This document shows positions 49,745 to 59,182 of a DNA stretch of 64,000 nt, piece by piece (positions within the stretch are counted from its first letter, which is position 1; the number at the start of each line of letters is the position of its first letter). The DNA is from Mycolicibacterium novocastrense (GTDB lineage Bacteria > Actinomycetota > Actinomycetes > Mycobacteriales > Mycobacteriaceae). Both the position numbers and the translations under genes were made by a program. Location of the stretch: the NCBI RefSeq assembly GCF_001570485.1, contig NZ_BCTA01000021.1, positions 124,001-188,000 on the forward strand, given 5' to 3'. Under the pieces are notes generated by a model that saw only the letters and a list, made by a program, of their open reading frames with translations, was not told the origin of the DNA and did no database searches.

Positions 49745-51205
49745 ATGGAAGCACGAGACGAAGGCCTGCACCCCGCGTGGTGGACGTTGATCCTCGCGGT
49801 CGTGATCGCCGTCGCCCTGTGGCTGACCTATGCGCTGTTCGTCGGCTCCTTCAAGCAGACCGAAACCGTCACGCTGAGCTCCGACCGTTCGGGTCTGGTG
49901 ATGGAGACCAACGCCAAGGTCAAGTTGCGCGGCGTGCAGGTGGGGCGGGTCGCGTCGATCCATGGCGGCAGTGAACCGGTGGCGTTGAAACTCGAGATCG
50001 ACAGGGACAAGCTCGAATACATCCCCGCCAACGTCGAGGCGCAGATTCGGGCGACCACGGTGTTCGGCGCCAAGTTCGTCGACCTGATCTATCCCAGCGA
50101 CCCCAGTGCGAAGCGGCTGGAGCCCGGGCAGGTGATCACGTCCCGCAACGTCACCGTCGAAGCCAACACCGTGTTCCAGAACATCGTCGACGTGCTCGAG
50201 CAGGTCGACCCCGCCAAACTCAACAGCACGTTGTACGCGCTCGCCGAGGGTGTCCGAGGTCAGGGTGAGCTGATCGGCCAGGCCACCACCGACGCGAATC
50301 AGGTTCTGCTCGAACTCAATCCACGCAACGAGACGATCACCGCCGATCTGCGCGCCCTGCGGGATTTCAACGACACGTACAGCGCTGCGGCACAAGACAT
50401 TCTGAGCACCCTCGACGCGCTCAGCACCACAAGCACCACGATCACCGGCCAGGCCGGTCAACTGGATGCCCTGCTGCTTGCCACCATCGGGCTCTCCAAC
50501 AGCGGAATCAACCTGCTCGCGCCGAACCAGGCGAACCTGATCAAGTCCATCAACGTGCTCGAGCCGACGACCAACCTGCTGTACAAGTACAGCCCGGAGT
50601 ACACCTGCCTGCTGACCGGCGCGAAGACCCTGCTCGACACCGGCGGGTACGACGCGCCCGGCGGTAACGGCCGGACGCTGGTGCTGGACGTGGCCCTCGG
50701 CGTCGGCGACGACCCGTACCGGTACCCGAACCACCTGCCGATCGTCGGCGCCAAGGGCGGGCCGGGCGGCAAACCCAGCTGCGGCTCGCTGCCCGACGTC
50801 GCGCAGAACTGGCCGGTGCGCAACCTGGTCACCAACACCGGGTTCGGCACCGGAATCGACTGGCGCCCCAACCCCGGCATCGGCTTCCCCGGGTACGCCA
50901 ACTACCTGCCGACCACCCGCGCCGTGCCCGAACCGCCGAGCGTCCGCAACCTGTTCGGCGGACCCGCTATAGGCCCGATCCCGTACCCGGGCGCCCCCGC
51001 TTACGGTGCCGACCTGTACGCCGACGACGGCACCCCACTGTGGCCGGGCCTTCCAGCCGCCCCGCCGCCGATGGCACCGCGGGATCCCGGCCCCACACCG
51101 GGTTCGGAACCGTTCATCGTCCATTCGCCCGCCCAGGTGCAACCCACGCCCCTACGACCGACACCCCTGCCGACCCCCGCACGACCGGGCCCCCCGTTCG
51201 GATGA
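49745..51205 (+). CDS. Mce family protein A
   Basis: A 486-residue protein: N-terminal transmembrane anchor (WTLILAVVIAVALWLTYALF), the MCE/MlaD domain (SSDRSGLVMETNAKVKLRGV; VGRVASI), a long helical region (about residues 140-290), and a proline-rich C-terminal tail. Mce proteins A-F assemble into a periplasmic tunnel carrying lipids or sterols. Two cysteines (YTCLL; KPSCGS) may form a disulfide. Mce type (1-4 or other) was not assigned. Confidence 0.92.
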   Translation: MEARDEGLHPAWWTLILAVVIAVALWLTYALFVGSFKQTETVTLSSDRSGLVMETNAKVKLRGVQVGRVASIHGGSEPVALKLEIDRDKLEYIPANVEAQIRATTVFGAKFVDLIYPSDPSAKRLEPGQVITSRNVTVEANTVFQNIVDVLEQVDPAKLNSTLYALAEGVRGQGELIGQATTDANQVLLELNPRNETITADLRALRDFNDTYSAAAQDILSTLDALSTTSTTITGQAGQLDALLLATIGLSNSGINLLAPNQANLIKSINVLEPTTNLLYKYSPEYTCLLTGAKTLLDTGGYDAPGGNGRTLVLDVALGVGDDPYRYPNHLPIVGAKGGPGGKPSCGSLPDVAQNWPVRNLVTNTGFGTGIDWRPNPGIGFPGYANYLPTTRAVPEPPSVRNLFGGPAIGPIPYPGAPAYGADLYADDGTPLWPGLPAAPPPMAPRDPGPTPGSEPFIVHSPAQVQPTPLRPTPLPTPARPGPPFG

Positions 51206-51233
51206 ACCACGACGCCATGAGAGGTGACACGCC

Positions 51234-52274
51234 ATGTCCAGCATGAACGCCAGGGTTCGACGGGACGGTATGCGTCTCGCCGTGTTCCTGGCTGTGTGCC
51301 TGCTCGGCGTGTTCGGACTGTTCGCGGTCTTCGGCGAGATGCGCTTCGGAGAGGCCACCAACAGCTATGTCGCCGAGTTCACCAATGTCACCGGTCTGGA
51401 GAACGGCGACTTCGTGCGCATCGCCGGCGTCGAGGTCGGCAGCGTGGAAAAGGTTGCCATCCAACCCGATACCACCGCGCGGGTGGAGTTCAACGCGGAC
51501 CAGTCGGTGGTGCTGACCGAGGGCAGCAGGGCCGTCATCCGATACGACGACCTCATCGGGGGCCGTTACCTGGCACTTGAGGAGGGCGTCGGCGGAGTCA
51601 AGAAGCTCGAGCCCGGCGGCACGATTCCCTTCGCCCGCACATCTCCCGCCCTCGACCTCGACGCGCTGATCGGCGGCTTCCGACCGTTGTTCCGTGCGCT
51701 GGATCCCGACCAGGTCAACGCGCTGTCGAGTCAGCTGATCCAGGCGCTGCAGGGTCAGGGCGCGACCATCAACTCGTTCCTCGCCCAGACCGCAGCGCTG
51801 ACAACGACTTTGGCGGACCGCGACCGGCTGATCGGCGACGTCATCGTCAACCTCAACGTGGTGCTGGGATCGCTCGGCGACCAGAACGACCAGTTCGCCA
51901 AGGCGGTCGACGCGCTCAGCCAACTGGTCGCGACGCTGGCAGAGCGCAGATCCGACATCAGCAACGGGCTGGCGTACACCAATGAAGCGGCCGGAACCGT
52001 CGCGGACCTCTTGGACCAGGCTCGTCCACCGTTCACCAAGGCGATCCAGGAGACGGACCGCGCCGCGGGGATCGTGGTGGCCGACCACGAGTACTTCGAC
52101 AACCTGCTGAACACTCTGCCGGACGCCCATCAAGCGCTCGCACGGCAAGGGCTGTACGGCGACTTCTTCAACTTCTATCTCTGCGACATCGTGCTCAAAC
52201 TCAACGGCAAGGGCGGCCAGCCGGTGTACGTGAAAGTCGCCGGGCAGTCCACCGGGAGGTGTGCGCCGCGATGA
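51234..52274 (+). CDS. Mce family protein B
   Basis: A 346-residue MCE subunit: membrane anchor LAVFLAVCLLGVFGLFAVFG, MCE domain (TNVTGLENGDFVRIAGVEVG), helical domain from about residue 140 with coiled-coil character, and a short C-terminus with CDIVLKLNGKGGQPVYV. GAGAGGTGA precedes the ATG. It overlaps mceC by 4 nt. Confidence 0.93.
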   Translation: MSSMNARVRRDGMRLAVFLAVCLLGVFGLFAVFGEMRFGEATNSYVAEFTNVTGLENGDFVRIAGVEVGSVEKVAIQPDTTARVEFNADQSVVLTEGSRAVIRYDDLIGGRYLALEEGVGGVKKLEPGGTIPFARTSPALDLDALIGGFRPLFRALDPDQVNALSSQLIQALQGQGATINSFLAQTAALTTTLADRDRLIGDVIVNLNVVLGSLGDQNDQFAKAVDALSQLVATLAERRSDISNGLAYTNEAAGTVADLLDQARPPFTKAIQETDRAAGIVVADHEYFDNLLNTLPDAHQALARQGLYGDFFNFYLCDIVLKLNGKGGQPVYVKVAGQSTGRCAPR

Positions 52275-53623
52275 GGTCCTTCTCGGAACGGAATCAGACC
52301 GTCATCGGCGCCATCGGGCTGGCGTTGACGATCGGCATCGTGCTGGGGTCGCTGAACTACGATCGGCTGCCCTTCCTGCAGGGCAGCGAATACTCGGCCT
52401 ACTTCGCCGAGGTGGGCGGGCTGGAAACCGGTAAGGCGGTGCGGGTCTCGGGATTCGAGGTCGGCAGCGTCAAATCCATCAAGTTGGACGGTCCGCACGC
52501 GCTGGTGACGTTCACCGTCGACAGTGACATCCGGTTGGGCGATCGCACCGAGGCGGCGATCAAGACCGAGGGCCTGCTGGGCACGAAGATTCTCGAGGTC
52601 ACCTCCCGCGGTGACGGCCGGCAGGAGGGCACCATCCCCCTCGATCGCACGACCTCGCCCTATGAGCTTCCGGACGCGCTGGGCGAATTGGCCGCGACGA
52701 TCAGCGGTTTGAACACCGACCAGTTGTCGGATTCGCTGCGGGTGTTGTCGGAGACCTTCTCCGACACCCCGCCCGAGCTGCGGATCGCGATCGAGGGTGT
52801 GGCCCGGTTCTCCGACACGCTGAACGAACGCGACGCGCAGCTGCGGGGGCTGCTCGGCAACGCCGACAAGGCCACCAAGGTGCTGGCCGAACGCAGCAAT
52901 CAGATCGTGAGCCTGGTCAACAACACCAACGCGCTGTTGGCCGAGCTGGAAAACCAGAGCGCCGCACTGGATCAGGTCTCGGGCAACATTTCGGCGCTCA
53001 GCGGTCAGTTGCAGGGTTTCATCGGCGAGAACCGTGAGACCCTGCGACCTGCCCTGGACAAGCTCAACGGCGTGCTGACGATCATCGACAATCGCAAGGA
53101 ACGCCTGCAGAAGTCGCTCGCGTTGCTGACCGACTATGTGATGTCGCTGGGTGAATCGGTGTCTGGCGGTCCGTTCTTCAAGAACTACGTCGCCAACCTG
53201 CTGCCGGGTCAGTTCCTGCAGCCGTTCATCGATGCCGCGTTCTCCGATCTCGGGCTGGATCCCAATGTGAAGCTGCCGTCGGAGCTGAGCGACCCGCAGG
53301 TCGGTCAGCCGGGAACGCCGGCGTTGCCGGTGCCGTTCCCCCGCACGGGTCAAGGCGGTGAACCACGGCTGACGATCCCCGACGCCATCACCGGCAATCC
53401 CGGCGATCAGGCGTGCGGACCGCCCGGGCTGCCGTTGCCGGGTCCCGGCTGTTATCCCTACCGCGAGCCGTTGCCGGCGCCGCCGCCCGGCGGGCCGCCT
53501 CCGGGACCGCCCGCCGAGGCACCGCCGGCTCTGCAGTCGACCGCGGACCCGACGCCGTCTCCGGTCGCGGTGCCCGCTCCGGGCGGGCAGGCCCACCTCT
53601 CACCCGCGGAGGCCGGACGATGA
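52271..53623 (+). CDS. Mce family protein C
   Basis: A 450-residue MCE subunit: anchor IGAIGLALTIGIVLGSLNY, MCE domain (YFAEVGGLETGKAVRVSGFE), helical region, and a proline-rich C-terminal tail of about 90 residues with cysteines in DQACGPP and GPGCYPY. The tail is cell-wall-facing and probably disordered. Starts by ATGA overlap with mceB. Confidence 0.92.
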   Translation: MRSFSERNQTVIGAIGLALTIGIVLGSLNYDRLPFLQGSEYSAYFAEVGGLETGKAVRVSGFEVGSVKSIKLDGPHALVTFTVDSDIRLGDRTEAAIKTEGLLGTKILEVTSRGDGRQEGTIPLDRTTSPYELPDALGELAATISGLNTDQLSDSLRVLSETFSDTPPELRIAIEGVARFSDTLNERDAQLRGLLGNADKATKVLAERSNQIVSLVNNTNALLAELENQSAALDQVSGNISALSGQLQGFIGENRETLRPALDKLNGVLTIIDNRKERLQKSLALLTDYVMSLGESVSGGPFFKNYVANLLPGQFLQPFIDAAFSDLGLDPNVKLPSELSDPQVGQPGTPALPVPFPRTGQGGEPRLTIPDAITGNPGDQACGPPGLPLPGPGCYPYREPLPAPPPGGPPPGPPAEAPPALQSTADPTPSPVAVPAPGGQAHLSPAEAGR

Positions 53624-54945
53624 CGCGGGGTGCGCGCAACATGCTGGCCGTTGCCTTGGTCGTGATACTCGCCGGTGGCGCGATCGTGTTGTTGCGCAAC
53701 ACCGGAGTGATCAACCGCACACACGTGGTCGCCTACTTCGACAACGCCAACGGCATCTATCCCGGTGACGATGTCAACATCGTCGGCGTTCCCGTGGGCA
53801 AGATCGAGTCCATCGAACCGCAGCCCGACCGGGTCAAGATCTCGTTCTGGTACGACAGCAAGCACAAGGTGCCGGCAGACGCCAAGGCCGCGATCCTGTC
53901 ACCGACGTTGGTCACCGCGCGCGCGATCCAACTGACCCCGCCCTACACCGGCGGACCGGTGATGGGCGACGATGCGGTGATCCCGCAGTCGCGCACCGCG
54001 GTCCCGGTTGAGTGGGACGAGGTCCGCCAACAATTGCAGAAGCTCGCCGAGACGCTGCAGCCGACCGAACCGGGCGACGTGAGCCCCTTGGGGTCGGTCA
54101 TCAACACCACTGCCGAGAACCTACGCGGCGAGGGCGCCAACATTCGCGACACCGTCATCAAGCTGTCGCAGGCCGTGACGGCCCTGGGCGATCACAGCAC
54201 CGACATCTTCTCCACGGTCAAGAATTTGGCGATCCTGGTCTCGGCGCTGCAGGACAGCACCGACGTGATGCGTCAGCTCAACCAGAACCTCGCGTCCGTG
54301 ACCGGACTGCTCGCCAACGATCCCAACGAAGTCGCCGACGCGCTGCGCGACCTCAACAACGTCGTCGGGGAAGTCCAGACGTTCGTCGCCGACAACCGCG
54401 AAGCGCTGGGCACCACGTCGGACAAGTTGGCCGGGGTGACCCAGGCGTTGACCGACAGCCTCGCCGAGGTCAAGCAGTTCCTGCACGTGGCGCCCAACAC
54501 GTTGCAGAACTACGTCAACATCTGGCAGCCCGCTCAGGGTGCGGTGAGCAGCTTGCCGATGCTCAACAACTTCGCCAACCCGATTTCGTTCCTGTGCGGC
54601 GGAATTCAGGCCGCATCCCGGCTCAACGCCGAGCAGTCGGCCAAGCTGTGTGTGCAGTACATGGCGCCGATCCTGAAGAACCGCCAGTACAACTTCCTGC
54701 CCATCATGCAGAACGTCTTCTCCGGTGCCACGACGCGGCCGAATGAGCTGACCTACAGCGAGGACTGGTTGCGGCCCGACTACATTCCGCCGCAACCTGT
54801 TCCGCCCGCAGCCCCGCCGCAGTCGGCGCAGGCGGCGCCACCCGCGCCGGCCGCCGGCCCGCCGTTGGCGGCTGAGGCGCCGGTCTCGACGAATCCGGCC
54901 GATGGTCTGCACGGGATGATGGTGCCCCAGGGGGTCGGGCCATGA
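53620..54945 (+). CDS. Mce family protein D
   Basis: A 441-residue MCE subunit: anchor MLAVALVVILAGGAIVLL, MCE domain (YFDNANGIYPGDDVNIVGVP), helical section and a C-terminal proline/alanine tail. Segment FANPISFLCGGIQAASRLNA is typical of MceD. Overlaps of 4 nt at both ends. Confidence 0.92.
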   Translation: MTRGARNMLAVALVVILAGGAIVLLRNTGVINRTHVVAYFDNANGIYPGDDVNIVGVPVGKIESIEPQPDRVKISFWYDSKHKVPADAKAAILSPTLVTARAIQLTPPYTGGPVMGDDAVIPQSRTAVPVEWDEVRQQLQKLAETLQPTEPGDVSPLGSVINTTAENLRGEGANIRDTVIKLSQAVTALGDHSTDIFSTVKNLAILVSALQDSTDVMRQLNQNLASVTGLLANDPNEVADALRDLNNVVGEVQTFVADNREALGTTSDKLAGVTQALTDSLAEVKQFLHVAPNTLQNYVNIWQPAQGAVSSLPMLNNFANPISFLCGGIQAASRLNAEQSAKLCVQYMAPILKNRQYNFLPIMQNVFSGATTRPNELTYSEDWLRPDYIPPQPVPPAAPPQSAQAAPPAPAAGPPLAAEAPVSTNPADGLHGMMVPQGVGP

Positions 54946-56096
54946 TGCGGCGCAATCTCATTCGCAGAGCGGCGGTGGTGGCGGTGTCAGCCGCGGTGCT
55001 GTCGGGCTGTTCGGACTGGCAGGGGCTGAACTCGCTTCCGTTGCCGGGCGTCGAGGGCACCGGTCCGGGTGCGTTCACGATCCAGGCGCAGATGCCCGAC
55101 GTCGACAACATCGAGCCCAATTCCCGCGTCCGGGTGGCCGATGTGAACGTCGGCACGGTGCGCAAGATCGAGCGCCAGGGCTGGCATGCGCTGGTGACGA
55201 TGGAACTCAACGGTGACGTCGAACTGCCCGCGAACGCGACGGCCAAACTCGGGTTGACAAGCCTGTTGGGGTCCTTGCACATCGAGTTGGCCCCGCCGAC
55301 CGACGCGCCGCCGTCGGGCAAGCTCAAAGAAGGTTCGCTGATTCCGCTGGAGTCGTCGAGCGCCTACCCGAGTACCGAGCAGGCGCTGGCCGCAGTGGCG
55401 CTGCTGCTCAACGGCGGTGGGATCGGCAATATCTACGACATCACCGAGGCGTTGAGTGTCGCGTTCACCGGCCGGGAAAGCGACTTGCGCAGCCTCATCG
55501 AGCAATTGGATATCGCGATCGGCCATCTCGATGACCAGAAGCAGGACATCATCGAGGCCACCGAGAGCCTGAACAATCTGATGGGTCAGATCGCCGAGCA
55601 GAAGCCGGTGGTGGACAAGGCGTTACGGACCATTCCCGATGCTCTGGCCGTGCTGAGGGATCAGCGGCAGAACCTGGCCGAGGTGCTGACTCAGCTGGGC
55701 CGGTTCAGCGCGCTGGCCGCCGACTCGGTCAATCAGACCAAAGACGCTCTGGTGCAAGAGCTCAAGGACCTGGGCGTGGTGCTGGAGGAGTTGGCCGACG
55801 CCGGTCCCGCGTTGACCCGCGCGCTGAGCTTCTTGCCGACTTTCCCGTTCCCGAAGGAGACGTTGCTCAATTGGATGCGGGGCGACTACGCGAACCTGAC
55901 GTTGGTCGTCGACCTGACGTTGAGCAGAATCGATTCGAGCTTCTTCACCGGAACACGGTTCGAGTGCAACCTGACCTGGTTGGAGCTGCAGTGGGGACGC
56001 ACCATCGGCCAGTTCCCGAGCCCGTGCAACCACCACGTGCCGCCACCGGGCGGCAACCCGTTGGTCGCTCCGTATCGCTGGGATCAGGGGCCGTAG
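54942..56096 (+). CDS. Mce family protein E (lipoprotein subunit)
   Basis: A 384-residue MCE subunit with a signal peptide and lipobox AVLSGC (C23), the usual lipoprotein form of MceE (Lpr-type). MCE domain (DVDNIEPNSRVRVADVNVG) and helical repeat region with DQKQDIIEATESLNNLM follow; FECNLTWLELQWGR lies near the C-terminus. Lipidation anchors it in the membrane. Confidence 0.93.
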   Translation: MMRRNLIRRAAVVAVSAAVLSGCSDWQGLNSLPLPGVEGTGPGAFTIQAQMPDVDNIEPNSRVRVADVNVGTVRKIERQGWHALVTMELNGDVELPANATAKLGLTSLLGSLHIELAPPTDAPPSGKLKEGSLIPLESSSAYPSTEQALAAVALLLNGGGIGNIYDITEALSVAFTGRESDLRSLIEQLDIAIGHLDDQKQDIIEATESLNNLMGQIAEQKPVVDKALRTIPDALAVLRDQRQNLAEVLTQLGRFSALAADSVNQTKDALVQELKDLGVVLEELADAGPALTRALSFLPTFPFPKETLLNWMRGDYANLTLVVDLTLSRIDSSFFTGTRFECNLTWLELQWGRTIGQFPSPCNHHVPPPGGNPLVAPYRWDQGP

Positions 56097-56097
56097 C

Positions 56098-57597
56098 ATG
56101 CGAATGACCCGACAGATCCTCATTCAGATGGCCATCTTCTCCGTCATCGCGACACTCGCGTTGGGCATCATGGTGTTTGGGTACATGCGGCTGCCGACCC
56201 TCCTGGGCGTCGGCCAGTACCGCGTCACCCTCGAGTTGCCGGAGACGGGCGGGTTGTATCCGCGGGGCAACGTCACCTATCGCGGCGTGCAGGTCGGCGA
56301 GGTGAAAAGCGTGGATCTCACGGACAGGGGAGTCGAGGCGGTTTTGTCGCTGGACTCCGACGTCAGGATCCCCGCCGACCTCGAAGCCGAGGTGCACAGC
56401 GTGTCCGCCGTCGGCGAGCAGTTCGTCCAGTTGCTCCCGCGCAGTGGCGACGGCCCGGAGTTGAGGGACGGTGATGTGATCCCGTTGGACCGCACCACGG
56501 TTCCGACGGACATCAACACGGTCCTCGACGACACGGCCAGGGGCCTGCAGGCGATTCCGCAGGAGAACTTGAGGACCGTCGTCGACGAGGCCTATACCGC
56601 GGTGGGCGGGCTCGGGCCCGAGCTGCGTCGGCTGGTCCAGGGGAGCGCCACGCTGGCCATCGACGCCCGCGAGAACCTCGACCCGCTGCTCACGCTGATC
56701 GACCAGTCCAAGCCGATACTCGACACCCAGACCGACACTGCCGGCTCCATTCAGGCGTGGGCGGCGAACCTGGCGAGCATCAGCGGTCAACTGCAGAGCC
56801 AGGATCCGGCGGTGTCGGGAATCCTGGCCAAGGGGCCGGGGGCCGCCGACGAGGTACGCGCCCTGTTCGAACGGTTGCAACCGACGCTGCCGATCGTGCT
56901 GGCCAATCTGGTCAGCATCGGAGAGGTCGCGCTCGCCTACCAGCCGAGCCTCGAGCAGCTGCTGGTGTTGTTGCCGCAGGGCACCGCCGTCACCCAGGCC
57001 GTGGGTGTGCACAAGCGAAATACCAAGCAGGACTACATGGGCGATTCGCTGATCTTCAACCTCAACGCGATCCTGCCCGCATTGCCCGCGCCGCTGCCGC
57101 TGCCGCCGCAGAACCTGCCGCCGCCGTGTACGACGGGGTTCCTGCCCGCGCAGCAGCAGCGCGTCCCGGTCTTCGAGGACTACCCCGACCGGCCGGTGGG
57201 CGATCTGTACTGCCGGACGCCGCAGGACGCGCCGTTCAACGTCCGCGGCGCCCGCAACCTGCCGTGTGTCACCGTGCCGGGCAAGCGGGCTCCGACGTGG
57301 CAGATGTGCGAGAGCGACGAGCAGTACGTGCCGCTCAACGACGGCTACAACTGGAAGGGCGATCCGAACGCGACCCTGTCCGGGCAACCGATCCCGCATG
57401 TGCCCCCGGATGTGCCCGTCGCCATCACGCCGCCTCCTCCGGGTACGCCGCCGTTGCCCGTCGCGGCTGCCGAATACGACCCCGCGTCCGGCGAATACGT
57501 CGGACCGGACGGCAAGGTGTACACCCAGTCCAACCTGGCGAACGGTGCGGCCGGCGAGCGGCCGTGGCAGTCGATGCTCGTCCCGCCGGGGAGCTGA
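56098..57597 (+). CDS. Mce family protein F
   Basis: A 499-residue MCE subunit, last of the six: anchor MAIFSVIATLALGIMVFGYM, MCE domain (ELPETGGLYPRGNVTYRGVQ), helical region, and a long C-terminal domain with cysteines in PPPCTTG, DLYCRTP, NLPCVTV and QMCESD. Begins 1 nt after the mceE stop. A hairpin follows the gene. Confidence 0.92.
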   Translation: MRMTRQILIQMAIFSVIATLALGIMVFGYMRLPTLLGVGQYRVTLELPETGGLYPRGNVTYRGVQVGEVKSVDLTDRGVEAVLSLDSDVRIPADLEAEVHSVSAVGEQFVQLLPRSGDGPELRDGDVIPLDRTTVPTDINTVLDDTARGLQAIPQENLRTVVDEAYTAVGGLGPELRRLVQGSATLAIDARENLDPLLTLIDQSKPILDTQTDTAGSIQAWAANLASISGQLQSQDPAVSGILAKGPGAADEVRALFERLQPTLPIVLANLVSIGEVALAYQPSLEQLLVLLPQGTAVTQAVGVHKRNTKQDYMGDSLIFNLNAILPALPAPLPLPPQNLPPPCTTGFLPAQQQRVPVFEDYPDRPVGDLYCRTPQDAPFNVRGARNLPCVTVPGKRAPTWQMCESDEQYVPLNDGYNWKGDPNATLSGQPIPHVPPDVPVAITPPPPGTPPLPVAAAEYDPASGEYVGPDGKVYTQSNLANGAAGERPWQSMLVPPGS

Positions 57598-57621
57598 CGC
57601 TGATCGTTGCAGTGTCTGAGC

Positions 57622-57645
57622 CGGCACGGACGTGGTGCCGTTTCG
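57622..57645 (+). terminator. Hairpin with T-run after mceF
   Basis: CGGCAC-ggacgtg-GTGCCG followed by TTTCGT, 25 nt after the mceF stop. It could reduce transcription into the downstream Mce-associated genes. Confidence 0.45.
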
Positions 57646-57654
57646 TGGGCAGGC

Positions 57655-57674
57655 TCCGACGCTATGGTGTCGGA
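57655..57674. promoter_or_regulatory. Inverted repeat TCCGAC-N8-GTCGGA
   Basis: A perfect 6-bp inverted repeat in the 143-bp gap between mceF and the first Mce-associated gene; possibly an operator for an internal promoter. Confidence 0.3.
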
Positions 57675-57740
57675 CACGTAAGTTGTAGCCGACCTGTCTA
57701 CCCGACCCCGACTTGGCCCTTGGGCCGCAGAGGAACCTAG

Positions 57741-58409
57741 ATGGCAGACGAGACCACTCCCGGCAAGGACGCCGCGGCCGAAGGTCCCGAGTCCACGACA
57801 GCGGCCGAGACGGCACCGGCTGCTTCGACGACAGATACCCCCGAGACGACGGGGGATGCCGGTGACGTCGAGGATTACGACGCCGCCGACGGCGAAGCCG
57901 AACCCACCCCGCCCAAGGCGCCGATGTCGCACGTTCGGCTGGCGACGATCGTCGGGCTCGTGGTCGTGGTGGCTCTCGCGGCGCTGACCGGGTGGCTCGG
58001 GTACCGGGCGTACGAGTCGCGGCAGGCCGAGGATCTGCGCAACCTCTTTCTGCAGGTCGGGCGGCAGGGCGCGCTGAACCTCACGACGATCAGCCACGAG
58101 CACGCCGAGCAGGATGTGCAACGTGTCCTGGACTCGTCGACCGGGACGTTCTACGACGACTTCCAGGCCCGCGCGCAACCGTTCATCGAGGTCGTCAAGC
58201 AGGCGCAGTCGAAGTCGGAGGGCACGATTTCGGAGGCGGGAATCGAGTCGTTGAACGGCGACGAGGCCAAGGTGCTGGTGGCCGTCACCGTCAACACGAC
58301 GAACGCGGGGGCACCTGAGCAGGCGCCGCGGTCCTGGCGGATGAGGATCTCGGTGCAGAAAACCGGCGAGGACGAGGCCAAGATCTCGAATGTGGAGTTC
58401 GTACCGTGA
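57741..58409 (+). CDS. Mce-associated membrane protein (first)
   Basis: A 222-residue protein: acidic, low-complexity cytoplasmic N-terminus of about 65 residues, one transmembrane helix (LATIVGLVVVVALAALTGWL), and an extracytoplasmic domain (DVQRVLDSSTGTFYDDFQAR) of the Mce-associated (Mam/Mas) type, related to the OmamA group that stabilises Mce complexes. It overlaps the next gene by 4 nt. Confidence 0.87.
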   Translation: MADETTPGKDAAAEGPESTTAAETAPAASTTDTPETTGDAGDVEDYDAADGEAEPTPPKAPMSHVRLATIVGLVVVVALAALTGWLGYRAYESRQAEDLRNLFLQVGRQGALNLTTISHEHAEQDVQRVLDSSTGTFYDDFQARAQPFIEVVKQAQSKSEGTISEAGIESLNGDEAKVLVAVTVNTTNAGAPEQAPRSWRMRISVQKTGEDEAKISNVEFVP

Positions 58410-59176
58410 GCAATAGACATCGACTTCCGCGGCGCAAACGAGACGACGCCACCGACGAGTCCGCCGAGAAGGGTACGACGCCGGCGTCTGAGGCGGTCGA
58501 GTTGACGGAATCGACGGCCGAGACGACAACGGCCGCCGAGACGACCGAATCGGCCGAGGGCACCGCATCCGCCACGACCTCGGAAGCAGCCGCGACGACC
58601 GAGTCGGCGGAGGCCTCGGAGCCCGCCGCAACAACCGAATCAGCGGAGGCCTCGGAGTCCGTCGAGACCACCGAGTCCACCGGCGGGCGAGGCATCAACT
58701 GGGCCCGCGTCTTCGCCTTCGGCGTGCTGCCCGCCCTCGCCCTGCTGCTGGCGGGTGCAGCGGGCTACCTGAAGTGGGTCGACAACTCCGTGCGCAACGC
58801 GGACGCGGCGCGCGCCGAGTCGGTCCAGGTCGCCAAGGACAGCACCGTGGCGATGCTGTCGTACAAGCCGGACACCGTCGAACAGCAGCTCAACGACGCA
58901 CGTTCCCTGTTGACCGGCGAGTTCGAGGAGTCCTACACCGGGCTCATCACGGACGTGGTGATCCCCGGCGCGCAGCAGAAGCAGATTTCTGCGGTGGCTT
59001 CGGTGCCGGCGGCCGCATCCGTGTCGGCCGGCCCCGACGAGGCCGTGGTGTTGGTGTTCGTCAACCAGACCGTGGTCATGGGCCAGGACGCTCCGACGGA
59101 TACCGCCTCGAGTGTGCGGGTGACGTTGGAGAAGATCGACGGCCGCTGGCTCATCTCGAAGTTCGACCCGGTGTAG
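58406..59176 (+). CDS. Mce-associated membrane protein (second), with TE/S-rich repeats
   Basis: A 256-residue protein of the same class: a long N-terminal region with repeated ATTESAEASE-like units (roughly residues 50-90), one transmembrane helix (VFAFGVLPALALLLAGAAGYL) and a conserved extracytoplasmic NTF2-like domain ending GRWLISKFDPV. GTG start overlapping the previous stop. It probably pairs with its neighbour in support of the Mce complex. Confidence 0.87.
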   Translation: MSNRHRLPRRKRDDATDESAEKGTTPASEAVELTESTAETTTAAETTESAEGTASATTSEAAATTESAEASEPAATTESAEASESVETTESTGGRGINWARVFAFGVLPALALLLAGAAGYLKWVDNSVRNADAARAESVQVAKDSTVAMLSYKPDTVEQQLNDARSLLTGEFEESYTGLITDVVIPGAQQKQISAVASVPAAASVSAGPDEAVVLVFVNQTVVMGQDAPTDTASSVRVTLEKIDGRWLISKFDPV

Positions 59177-59182
59177 GGCGTA

